A stretch of DNA of 64,000 nucleotides from Tethya wilhelma (taxonomy: Eukaryota > Porifera > Demospongiae > Tethyida > Tethyidae). The stretch spans positions 8,162,515 through 8,226,514 of the forward strand of contig CAXIPT010000003.1 in assembly GCA_964030475.1 (NCBI GenBank). Reading direction: 5' to 3'. A program made the position numbers and the translations under genes. How positions within the stretch are numbered: the stretch's first letter is position 1; every line of letters starts with the position of its first letter. This document shows, one piece after another, positions 45,131 to 58,724 of the stretch. The notes beneath the pieces were generated by a model, which had not been told where the DNA came from, did no database searches, and saw only the letters and a program-made list of their open reading frames with translations.

Positions 45131-45239
45131 CAATGTGGCCACTACTGTATGCACAAGGTCAGCAAACACACCTGGTGAAGCACCAAGTTTCTCTGAGCAA
45201 AATAGAACACCACGACGAAGAATTCGCTGAATTATTTTC
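45131..45239 (-). CDS. AARS1: Alanyl-tRNA synthetase exon (RILRR motif)
   Basis: The 109-bp exon reads KIIQRILRRGVLFCSEKLGA, SPGVFADLVHTVVATL. In AlaRS the pattern is GYVLRRILRRAVRY...EKL, then F..LV..VV..L, so the alignment is clear. This is the tRNA-recognition helical part that follows the class II catalytic core. The acceptor is GTACAG (45240-45245) and the donor GTGAGT (45130). It is the most 5' exon found; the catalytic-core exons must lie at higher coordinates or be missing. Confidence 0.88.
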
Positions 45240-46049
45240 CTGTACGTATACATGTATTAGTATTAAAGTTATAACAATTGGCTACATACCATACTACCGC
45301 ACCCTCTGTAAATATCCAAATAGTCAAAATAATTATGAATATAGTTACCGTGTACTTCTTCAATTAAACAAAATGAGTAAGAAATTACAGGATGTTCAGA
45401 ATGAAAACAAAATATTTTAACTATATAAGTACACGAGGTATTAGATATTTAAAGTGAGTATGGTATACTAAAGATAAACAAAATAGCACTAGTGCGACTT
45501 TGCATCTATGGCCATCCACGAGTGCTCTGCTTAGTTTTTTTGCCATCTACAGGTAAAAAGTCTCTGAGAGAGTTTCTTAGCAAATTCGAAGCATACCTAT
45601 CGTTTACTAAATGTTTGTAAGCGTAAACATTTTGTACTGTGTCAATGGAAGTGTCAGCCTATTGCTATAGATTCGTGCTCTTTACAAAGGTGTTAGGATA
45701 TTCAAACAAGTGTTCTTCATTGTTTACCACTAGTAAATGTGGTAGCAAATGGGTAGCATACTGCTATGGTAAAATTTTGTGGTTTACCGCATAATTCCAT
45801 GTGTTTACAGTGGATGGTTTGGCTCTCATTTTCACTTGGGTAGTTATTTTTAAAATTGATGCTTAATTGGTAACCTATTGCATGTCTTAGCTTGTACTTT
45901 GTGTGCAGCTAAGGCTTCTGTCCCACTAAAATTATAAAAATTCAAATATGACACCAAACCAACATGCAAAAATGGCACACCCTTCAGATATAGACCAAAC
46001 TTGGGTCACAGGTACTATATATGATGAACTTATTAAGTGGTCAAATTTT

Positions 46050-46610
46050 TGGTATCATATGTTGTATAGTTTCCACAAAATTCCAGCCTGAAAATTGAAA
46101 TTTTTGATGAATATTTGCCTACCACTTAACACTTTAATAATCATTACTCTTTATTGGTACATGGCATGAATGTCTAACTTGCTCCATTTCATTCGTCATG
46201 AAATTCTCTTTCAAATGAATATAGACCACATAAGAGGTTAAAGGTCAGCTGAGCAGAGATTACGAGAAAACGAAAACAAAATTTATCAAAAATATTGATA
46301 TGTCAAATTGGTTACCTTAATGTGATGAAGCCATAAAAAAATGGGTTTTGGGTCGACTTATGCGAGAGGAGATATAAGATTTTAAGTACAGCAAGTATGG
46401 AGTATCAAAGAATTTATGCAAAAACATGACCCCAAAAATAAACCTACAAATGTACAATGTGTGTTTGAAAATGGTACAGGTTAGACATTCATACCACGTA
46501 CCAATAAAGAGTAATGATTATCACAGTGTTAAGTGGTAAGCAAATATTCATCAAAACTTTCAGTTTTAAAGCAGGTGTTTTGTGGAAACCATACAACCAA
46601 GAGTGTATTA
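46050..46610. repeat. Imperfect inverted repeat (foldback element)
   Basis: GTATAGTTTCCACAAAATTC, TTTTGATGAATATTTGCCTA, CCACTTAACACTTTAATAAT and ACTCTTTATTGGTACATGGC on the left are matched in reverse on the right (46475-46610: GTACCAATAAAGAGTAATGA and so on). Arms of about 130 bp are separated by about 295 bp. Confidence 0.65.
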
Positions 46611-47364
46611 AAGAGAGTACGCAACAACATACACAAAGTACTGCAGGCACATTTTGACTGAATAGCGTCACGTTGTCGTGTACTTTAACTGGATGGGCAC
46701 CAGTCGTAGCAATGTGAATATCATTAACTTTTATTTAATAGCTGTCGTCCCTGCACTAACTCGGATCAACAAAGCAAGTATGGCGACTGCTACCAAGAGT
46801 GCTGGTACTTGTACTACTCCCAAGCAAATCTGTTATAAATAATACAGGAGGTACACAGTAAAGTCTTTGCTCACATCGACTCCACGGAGTCAAGCGATTC
46901 GCCGCAAGAAACGTTTACCAAAAGCTGGAGCCTAAGCTCGAAACTGAGGAGTTGGATGTATATGAAGAGAGCCAAGACGAGGGCCAGGCTATCATGAAGG
47001 CAATCATCATGGCATCAAGCCTTAATGAAGAGTGTATGTCAGGACATGAGTGTTAAATACCGCTCTCTGGATGGCACTGGTGATATCAAATGGCTTGAAC
47101 TTACTCAAGCTGGTTGTAGAGTGGACGAGCTTTTGGGACCTATTGACGAGGTCAGGCTAACTATATCTCTGGCAACCTAGCTATACCAACTGTATGTACA
47201 ATTTCCATTTCCCTGTCCAATATAGCGATTGAAAGGATAGCACAGCTAGTATATAAATTTATTAGTGTGTGTTAATTAGAATCTAAAATCTAGTGTACTT
47301 GTACTAACGACAGCTTATTTCTGAGTTGAAATACAATATTGTGTGAGTGAATATTATTCTTTAG

Positions 47365-50335
<2,971 letters not shown>

Positions 50336-50598
50336 CATTGATCAACTGGGTAAGTGGCATGCTTTGCTAGAGAAGGGTGCCATTTCCCAATCCCAGTATG
50401 ATAACATGCAACAGGCAATAATGAAGGATATTTCAGATAACTTTTAAAATGACATTGTGATATAGTGACTCATTGTACAACATAATCATGTTTTCAAATA
50501 ACTACTGTGATCAATCCAAGATATGCAATGTTCTTTTGTGATACTTTGAAAAGCACTGTGTATTATGTCAGTTGGGTCACTGATAACTTGAAGCAAAT

Positions 50599-51505
50599 TT
50601 AAGTATCATGTTTACGCAGGTAGCCCTTTACATAACTGAACATCTCTTCGGCAGGATTCAGATCTGGGCTATAAGGTGGTAGATATAGAACCAATATCCC
50701 TGCTTGTGTAAGTAGATCTTGAACCTCTGTAGTGTGGTGAACTGACAAGTTATCCATTATTACAATCGATCTTGGGTTGGATCCATTGAACTGAAGCATG
50801 TTTGGTATGAGTGAGCGTCTGACAAAGTCATAAAAGATGACCGAATCAACTGTGGATGTTGTGAGTTCTACTGTAACTAAACCTTCAGTACAAAGACAAG
50901 TGATTGCATTCACTCTTTGTCCACGACTTAATAAACGATTGGTTTGTGGTGTCATGCCTTGAATTGCATAACCGTATTTTCTTACGTGATTTCTTGAATC
51001 TGAACCAGTTTCATCAAGAAAAACAGATTGGTCTGGACTGAACAAAAAGCAACTAGCCATAAAAGCACCTCGAAGGGTGTAACAACGCTGAAGGGCCACT
51101 TGCTGTATTTTTTTCCTAGATATTCCATACACTTTTAACAGCCGGCATATGGTTGAAGGACTAACCACAACTCCACATGCTTCTTCCAGTTGCTGGCAAA
51201 CCTCTGCTAGATAAATGGATGGGTGTTGGAGAACCATACCTAGCTATTACATAGAGTTCCATGTCAGGATCGACCTTTGTCTTCTGTCTCATGCACTGTG
51301 TAGGACTCACTTCACCTGTCCTCATGAACCTTGAGACAATGCTGTATGCTGTACTAACTGCTATGTTCAGGTTCTTGGCAATTCTAACATAAGTAAGGCC
51401 CATACCTATTCGCTGATAGACAATTCTCCAACGTAGATCAGCACCGTATGCTTGCTTTCTCCCTGGCTCAGCTGAAAATCTGCAGGATACCATTGCTGAA
51501 GACAT
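50599..51505 (-). pseudogene. Tc1/mariner-type (IS630-like) DDE transposase, nearly intact, one frameshift
   Basis: The minus strand from 51505 reads SAEPGRKQAYGADLRWRIVY and two helix-turn-helix regions (VRIAKNLNIAVSTAYSIV; SPSTICRLLKVYGISRKKIQ). The DDE_3-type catalytic domain follows: FLDETGSD, then SIVIMDNLSVHH, then YLPPYSPDLNPAEEMFSYVK. Candidate catalytic residues are the Asp of FLDE, the Asp of IMDN and the first Glu of NPAEE, with 34 residues between the last two (DD34E). The only defect seen is one extra base at about 51240, where IARYG changes frame to MVLQHPSIYLAEV. Without it the protein would be about 300 residues, the usual size. The stop is at 50599. TIRs were not found. Related to the truncated copy at 14785. 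Confidence 0.85.
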
Positions 51506-52103
51506 TGACAGAATTACGAATTCAAATTTCCCGCCAAATTTCTATTACGCATACGTGGTGAAGATTCACGCAATTTACGGAAATTCGAACGCAACTGCAA
51601 TCCGCTGTAATAGTCCCTTTCACGTAAAACGTTCACACTCGACAGTGTTGATTGGGTTGATCTTGCCACCGCCTGAGAAAGAAGCTGCCTTGGAGCAGAA
51701 CATGGTGATTGAAAGAAACAAGGCCATAGATAGCTGGTAAGTTAGCATGACTACTTACTTTATTGGTTCCAATGAGTACCTCTCTGTTTGAGTAAGCACT
51801 TCATGTTCTCAAAGTATTACAGACTTATCTATGTTTAGAGTGAGGCCAACTTCCCTTCTTGCTGTTTGGCTATAAAATTAAGTTGGGAAATGTGTGGCCC
51901 TGCTTTGGGAAGCATAGTGCTCTGTTCAAAGTTTTGCCTGCCATATTATGTTCGGGGTGGTTTGAACTTTGGCACTGGCTAGTTTTTTGTGTAGCCAAGC
52001 CTTTATTTCACCTGTTATCTATGGTACTATCAGGCAAATGTTAATTTTGAGTGGTATAACTGCCTTTACTGCCTTAACTTTTGAGCCATCGTTAACTACA
52101 CTG
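51506..52103. other. No gene recognised
   Basis: Contains the 5' flank of the transposase (with CCCGCCAAATTTC, echoed as GCGGGAAGTTC upstream of the copy at 14785). No supported coding sequence. Confidence 0.4.
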
Positions 52104-52475
52104 AGTAGTGTTGCAAAAAGTGAATGAACAAGTATTAAAAATTTCAAAAAAATTAGTAATGTAGGAATGGGCAGTGCGGTAAAAAGCATTGGAACAAGAC
52201 ATGTCTCAATTTCGGCACATGACTACTTCATTTTTTAATTTATTCTTGATCCCTAATATGGATCCTCATGCAGTATCATAAATGCAAAGATCTGTATTAC
52301 TATAGTACCATAGCTTATTGTTAGAGTTGGGCATAAAAAATGAAGTAGTCATGTGCCGAAATTGAGACATGTCTTGTTCCAATGCTTTTTATCGCACTGC
52401 CCATTCCTACATTACTAATTTTTTGAAATTTTTAATACTTAATTGTTCATTCACTTTTTTCAACACTATACAGTT
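52104..52475. mobile_element. Foldback MITE with long arms
   Basis: Arms of about 150 bp are near-identical inverted copies: left GTGTTGCAAAAAGTGAATGA, TTAGTAATGTAGGAATGGGC, GACATGTCTCAATTTCGGCA; the right is the reverse. Its arm has the same plan as family A (ATGTA, AGGAATGG, GTAAAAAG), which suggests distant relationship or shared transposase recognition. Confidence 0.75.
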
Positions 52476-52580
52476 TGGAGACTATAGAGACTGGTTAGTC
52501 TCTATAAAAAGCTTGAGTAGTAGCTAGCCTACAATGCATTTTGTTGGAAGAGGCTAATGCGCATGCGCAATTAAAATACT

Positions 52581-54812
52581 GCCACGTGATAGATGACCTT
52601 TGAACTCTACATACAGAGATAGCTGCACTTTAGTACATGAATTTATACACTAAGTTTCAAAGTTTTCTAGTTTTTGTTTAAGACTATTTGAGATTGAAAT
52701 GAGTATCAAGGAATGTAGTACCCATGAAACGAACTTACTTTGTGCTGTCAAAGTTGGCTCAACACATTCTGACTCTCTGGAAATCCTTTTTAAGTAAGTC
52801 AGTTAGGACGTACGTACGTACGTTAGAGAACAAAAATGTCACTATGGTGGCTTCCCAATAGCGCTCACTACTGAGTGCTGAGGAAAGTTTTTGTGAGTTT
52901 TAGGCCTTGCGTGCAATTGGTAATCTGTCAGTAAGAGCCTCTGAGCACCTTTGAAGGTTTAATTTTGTTTGACTAGATTTTTATGGTGGCCAACATTTTG
53001 TATGGTGTCCATGGGACAGTTGGCCCATTCCTATACTATACGTACTATACCGTACGTATGATAAGGACAAAACACACTCGTTCACACGACTACAATGGGG
53101 CTCGCTCATGCTCGTCCCAATTACTGTAACAGTTTGCTCCTAAAGTTACGAGACCTAATTTTTTATGCGTTTTGGAGCCATGCATCTGCAACGTTAGTAC
53201 CTGTAAAGTTGTAACACTAAAGTACTTACATGTTAATAGTAAGTTTCAATTTACATGCCCAATAGCTATTTTAACACTTTTAGCACATATGCAGCTCTTT
53301 TGGCATATAAGAATATCCAATCCAGGAATTATTATAGCTAAAATAGACTAATTTTATGTGAAAAAAGTATAAGAATATAAAAATTGCATTATCACATCAC
53401 TTAAAACATGAATACTATTATTAATGATCTATGCAGAAAGCTTCCAGGGTTCGATCGTGCACGGAGGTTCGTAACATCATAAAATACAGTATCATACGTA
53501 CGGTAGTACGTATAGTAGGAATGGGCCGACTGTCCCATAGACACAATACAAAATGTTGGTCACTATAAAAATCTAGCCAAACAAAATTAAACCTTCAAAG
53601 TTGCTCAGAGGCTCTCATTGACAGAATACCAACTGCATGCAAGGTCTAAAGCACACAAAAACTTTCCTCAGCACTCGTAGAGAGCGCTAGTGGGAAGCCA
53701 CAATAATGCCATTTTGTTCTGCTAACGTACGTACGTACGACGTCGTACGTAAGGTAAAACGGGGTAATTTCGGTCACGGTTTATTTCCGGTCACTTTGTA
53801 AACAAATCACTCTCAGCTACAGACAGAGGACTTTTGCTCAAAGCTGAAGTGTTCCACATACTGTGGCACTACTCAGCTGTCTCTAGCTCCCTTGTTCTAG
53901 TTCATCGTTGTTTGTTCTAGACGGGACAGTAAATAATGTTCCTTGTAGTCTTGTTTGCAAAAGCGCCACAATCTACCAAAATTTCAGCACTTTAGCTCTC
54001 CTTCTCAAACGAAGGGCAGCAGCGGCAATATGACAGCACTACAATAACCTCCAGTCCTTTCTGGTATTACTACACCCCTACTTTCTTGTACTGGTGCTGC
54101 AGTCTGGTAGCGGGAGGTCAAAGTCTCAGTACCGTATGTTATCGCAAAATAGAACAATGGCGAAAATTTCGAAATTATGACAGGTCAGAACAATACAAAA
54201 ATACAAACAAAGAAATGCTGCTATATATTATCTCATTTTTTCATAGTAATCTAAACAGGCCAACAAACTAATGTGGGGGCATATGGTTCGCAAATTCTGA
54301 CTCATGGCAGTTGCTGAGCTCATCTTCACTGGGTGACCGAAAATACCCCAAAAATCAATTTTTCCGAATATTGAACGAGGATTGTAAACCACGAAAGATT
54401 TTCCACTTAGAAGCAAGTGATCACGTCAAGTTTTTTGCTGCAAGATACTAACATAGTGTAGTACCTCACGCAGGCCCAGGAAGAAGTTGGACCGTCTAGT
54501 GAAGAAGATATATTGCTTCGAATTTCAACTAGCTGAAGAGTGGACGAAATTACCCCGTATTACCTTACTTACTTACTAACTGACTTATTTGAAAAGGATT
54601 TCCAGAGAACCAGAATGTGTTGAGCCAACTTTGACAGAACAAAGTAAGTTCTTTTCACAGGTACTACATTCCTTGATACTCTTTTCAATCTCAAATAGGC
54701 CTAAACAAAAACTAGAAAGCTTTGAAACTTAGTGTATAAATTCATGTACTACAATGCAGCCATCTTGTAGGTAGAGTTCAAAGGTCATTTATTGTCTATC
54801 CACGTGGTAGCA
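52581..54812. mobile_element. Large foldback element with a nested TIR element in its right arm
   Basis: The left arm (52581-53062) is the inverted copy of the right arm, which is split into 53487-53749 and 54568-54812. Matching blocks include GTGATAGATGACCTTTGAAC (with small differences), TTTGTGCTGTCAAAGTTGGC, ACGTACGTACGTACGTTAG, AAACTTTCCTCAGCACTC (inverse) and ACTATACGTACTATACCG. With the insert removed the arms are about 480 bp. The central spacer (53063-53486) has no coding capacity. Confidence 0.7.
53750..54567. mobile_element. TIR element nested in the foldback arm
   Basis: Left TAAGGTAAAACGGGGTAATT and right AATTACCCCGTATTACCTTA are inverted ends. It interrupts an otherwise continuous match between the two foldback arms, so its insertion is younger. 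No transposase is seen. Confidence 0.65.
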
Positions 54813-56149
54813 TGAAGCACGAGGGCGTGAAGCGCCCGAGGGTTAAATGCTTTAAAACCGGATACATCCCGATACACGCATGATATAAGTGTTTTGTGTC
54901 ATTTAATACAGCACGTGGGTGGGTTAAAGCACTGTGGCTTTAGTTAAAGCACTACTGTAACATGTGGCTTAAGTTAAAGCACTGTGCATGGTCTAAGTTA
55001 AATCACTGTTGGACACAGGTGAGTGATTCTGGGAGTTTCTAGTCTACTTGTAGTTGTACCGCTTTCTTTGATCTACATCATAGAAATGACACAATAATAT
55101 TATTATTACCATACAGCGGGATTGCATGGCTACTAGTTAAAATTTTGGTGGATTTACAGTTAGACATTTTTTGGCAGATTAATTTTGCATGCTAATAATT
55201 GTTCATGTGTTTGCATATAAAACTGTTAGGCGATTTTTAATTCATAAATTCCACAAATTTACCAACTAAATGGTATTGTGTTCAAACAAAAGTAGAAAGA
55301 AAAGTCAACTTCCACGCTGCACAGGATTTCAATCACATCCTTGAGATCAACTTGAATGCCTTAGCATAGTGGTACCATTAGCTGGGTCGGTTCCTACAAA
55401 ATAAATCAGTAGAAATTTTGTAAAACACAGTAACAGTGATATGGAGTCCAGTATATGTATACAGCGATATGTAGTTTACTTATTGACAAACTATATATAA
55501 AATTTGGTTTTCATTTAATGGTGCAGTACTTATAGACAATTTATCAACAAAATTTTAATCTTGCAGTAACTTAATTTGATCCCTTGTATACCCACGTACT
55601 GTTGTATAAAATGTTTGAGTAGCAGCTTAGTATAGTGGTCAAGCTAGTGTAGGTTAATGTGCATTGATTTCCATCAACCTTTTCAAACTGTACTCACAAA
55701 AATAACTACATTGAAATACACAAATTTATACATTTTTAAAGCTTTTTAGCTCTTGTTTAGGCCTATATTTTTGATGAAAACAAGTATCAAGAATCGAAAA
55801 AAAACAAACTTACTTTGTGCTGTTAAAGTTGACTTAATATATAATTATTCCAAAAATGCCTGGTGCTATTCCTTCACACTAGTGCTCTCTATAAAGACTC
55901 AAAAGCATTTGTGAAAGTTTTACACGTTGAATGCAGTTAGTCAGTGGCCAATATTCAATGATATAATTATGCTATTCATGATATTCAATCAGAGAGCTTC
56001 AGCCAGAGCAGGTTTGAAGGCTTCACTTTGTCTTTCTAGATATCATACGTACAATATATACGTATAGTAAGAGTGGGTCAAATGTCCTATAGATGTTTAC
56101 AAATTATAGAAAATGTTAATGCTCATAAACTCTCAAAGAAAGATAACTA
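54813..56149. other. No gene recognised; diverged foldback sequence
   Basis: 54930-55010 holds three or four copies of GTTAAAGCACTGTG. 55740-56100 resembles an arm of the 52581-54812 foldback (AAACTTACTTTGTGCTGTTA, ATCATACGTACAATATATAC) but is diverged. No exon supported. Confidence 0.4.
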
Positions 56150-56334
56150 CACTGTTAAAACATGTAGGGGTGTAAATAAAGGCCATTGCCATTTAAAAAC
56201 TATACCCCAGGGAGTAAAATTAACCCTAGGGAGGAAAAAAGATGTGAAATATCAAAGGTCACCACGGCAACAGCAAGATTTACAACCTAGGGTATAGTTT
56301 TAAATGTCATGTTTACACCCCTGTTTTAACAGTG
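56150..56334. mobile_element. 185-bp Tc1/mariner-like MITE
   Basis: Left CACTGTTAAAACATGTAGGG and right CCCTGTTTTAACAGTG are inverted ends with TA directly outside both. The arms extend into AAACTATACCC and GGGTATAGTTT. CACTGTTAAAAC-type ends and TA duplication fit Tc1/mariner-derived MITEs. Confidence 0.7.
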
Positions 56335-56425
56335 TAAGCCTTCAAACATACATACAATCTCTCTAAAACAGCTTTGTTTACTATACTTGCACAATCAAAA
56401 TTCACAGAAACTTTCCAAAGCACTC

Positions 56426-56428
<3 letters not shown>

Positions 56429-56461
<33 letters not shown>
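56429..56461. repeat. (AG)n microsatellite
   Basis: About 16 AG units within a segment that resembles 31140-31220. Confidence 0.95.
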
Positions 56462-56463
<2 letters not shown>

Positions 56464-56744
56464 CTGATGGGAAGCCACAACAGTGCAATTTGTTTTCTTT
56501 CACTTTCTAAAAGTCATATACCATCTTGTTTGCTTCATTTTGCCATTCCTGTAAGTGTCTCATCATAATTATTATTTTTAATGTTTTTTTTACTTATCAG
56601 TAATCTATAGTAACGTTTCAAGAACAGAACTACATTTGTGCAGTGAAAGTGTTTTAATTGCGTGCAGTTGTAATCCATTATGAAAAATTTACCTACTTAA
56701 GTTTGCTAGATTTGTAATAATCAAAACATTTTGCAGTACTAGCA

Positions 56745-57094
56745 TAGCCAGGGGGGGCTCAGGGTGCTTGAGCACCCCCTTTGTCGCTGACCGGAAGCGC
56801 AAAAACCATTTATAATTAATAAGTGATCAAGCCTTTAGAACCTCTATATATTTCTTATTTGTTTGTTGCTTGAAGCTATTTTCTAAGCTCTTGAAAAACA
56901 AACTTTATAAAACTGTTTAATTCATGCAAGGTTGATTTAGTCGAAAGCGCTCAGCAGCTAGCTTCCATCAATAGTTCAAAGGTCACGATATTTATCACGT
57001 GACCCAAAAGTGGGTATGGCACCCAAAAATTTTCTGCGCACTCCACACGCAAAGCTTTAGCACCCCCTTACTCTAAATCCTGGCTATGCCCCTG
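56745..57094. mobile_element. Family C element, copy 3
   Basis: Left CAGTACTAGCATAGCCAGGG and right CCTGGCTATGCCCCTG. Internal blocks GAGCACCCCCTTTG, GACCGGAAGCGCAAAAA and CAATAGTTCAAAGGTCACG match 13624-13993. TTTTG flanks both ends, a probable target duplication. Confidence 0.75.
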
Positions 57095-57147
57095 TTTTGC
57101 ACTGAGTCTATATTATGTATGGGACATTCAATTAAACCACTCTTTAT

Positions 57148-57688
57148 TATCAGTATTATATAGTACTGGGTACACAGGAATGGCACAGATGGTCCATTAG
57201 CACAATACAAATATTCACGTGAACAACTCTGCAAAAACTGAGTGCTTAGCACTAAAAGGTTTCTTAAGCTACTATTTAGCTCTTTCTCTTTCTATAATGA
57301 GCCCAAAAACATGGCCTAAAAACATTCGCTAAAGTAACAAACTGTAAACCTCCAATTTTCTCCATCTTCTTATTCCATGACACTCATATTCATAAGCTAT
57401 TGGGGAATTCAAATTGCAATTGTCAACCCTTTCCACACACAAAAGTGTGTGTTATTTGGAATTCAAATGCAAGTTGCCTGGAACTCTTTTGGTTGCTCTT
57501 GTTAGGAGGTGAATACTTTCTTAGATTATCATAATAGAGCAAGGCAAGAAAATCTTATGGTACAGCTCCTGCCTCAAAATGACTGCATGAGATGTGTGTC
57601 TCACTTCAGTATCACGCTCAGTACACAGTATACACCGTGACACACAAACTTAAATGTGATTTAGAGAGCTATGAAAAAATGAGAACAA
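57148..57688 (+). repeat. Family B repeat, copy 6 (B part of a B-A composite)
   Basis: Starts at a degenerate hairpin (ATCAGTATTATATAGTACTG) and follows the B body and spacer (CACACAAAAGTGTGTGTTAT, AATTCAAATGCAAGTTGCCT, GACTGCATGAGATGTGTG) to the family A copy at 57689. Confidence 0.65.
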
Positions 57689-57967
57689 ACAATAAAAAAA
57701 CATTGGAAATGTAATGAAACATAGGAATGGCTAAATCGTAAAAAGAAAGCAAACAAAATACGGAATGGCTGTTAGAGTACGTGCATCTGCATGTCAAGGA
57801 ATTCTTCCTGTGGGCAAAATAAGAGACTTAATATGGAGAGTGTTACATGCGGTCCATACAGGAAAAATTCTGCACACACTCACACAGCCATTCCATATCT
57901 TGTTTGCTTTCTTTTTACGTTTTAGCCTTTCCTGTGTCTCATTACATTTCCAATGTTTTTTACTTGT
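57689..57967. mobile_element. Family A foldback MITE, copy 6
   Basis: Arms CATTGGAAATGTAATGAAAC ... GGAATGGCTGTTAGAG and the inverse, ending ATTTCCAATGTTTTTTACTT. Adjacent to family B as at two other loci. Confidence 0.8.
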
Positions 57968-58724
57968 TTATTAGGGAGTCAAGGGTACATTAGAGTGAGA
58001 AGAGTATCGAACAATGCATATATACTTGCCGTAGAAACACTGCAAGTAACATGACATGCACGCGAGTTATTATGAGGCATGCATGCATGGCTGTGCATGT
58101 TTTGTAAGCGTCATAAAGAGCATATGAAGAACTATGCAAAAACTAAACTGCTTATAGATTATTAAGCTTATCAGTATTTTATTCTAAATAGGGGGAAGGG
58201 GTAACCCCCCCAACTTCATTTCACTCTTCTCTCCCTTTTAATCCTATAGCAATAGTAACATGCAGTTAACAGAAATATAATAAAGGCATGTGTCAATTGG
58301 AAATAAACGTGGAACCAATAGTTCTTCTCCCCATTAAAAAAATTCTTAGAAAAACCTTAACGCACCTGCATGAGCAAAAAAGTGAACAGCCAGCTTCAGA
58401 AAGGCATGCAAATATGTAAGTGCACAGCCATACCCCATGCATATATATACGACGTCAGGGTAGAGATTTAATTACTAACAGGTTATGTATAGACAAAGGA
58501 GCTAAGTATATAATATACGAACTTAGCATTAAAATTCCATTAATTTAAGTTGAAATGAGCTATATTATACAACACCCCATACTGTGATATCATCCAGTAT
58601 ATGATGGTATAATGGGTCATTCCATTTCAATTCAACAACATTTCGCAAGTGACCTCCTTGAAATTCCACCAAACTTGGTACAGTTGTAGTGTATAATAAG
58701 ACATTATTCAAAATAAAATATTAG
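57968..58724. other. No gene recognised
   Basis: AT-rich intergenic or intronic sequence without supported features. Confidence 0.4.

Noticed and set aside
45133..45420. 95-codon plus-strand frame
   Set aside because: Its first third is the antisense of an AARS exon with conserved motifs and correct splice sites.
46900..47160. An upstream exon with a frame reading ARNVYQKLEPKLETEELDVY
   Set aside because: It looks coding-like and may belong to the P-element-like gene, but no family match and a frame change within it leave it unsupported as a separate feature.
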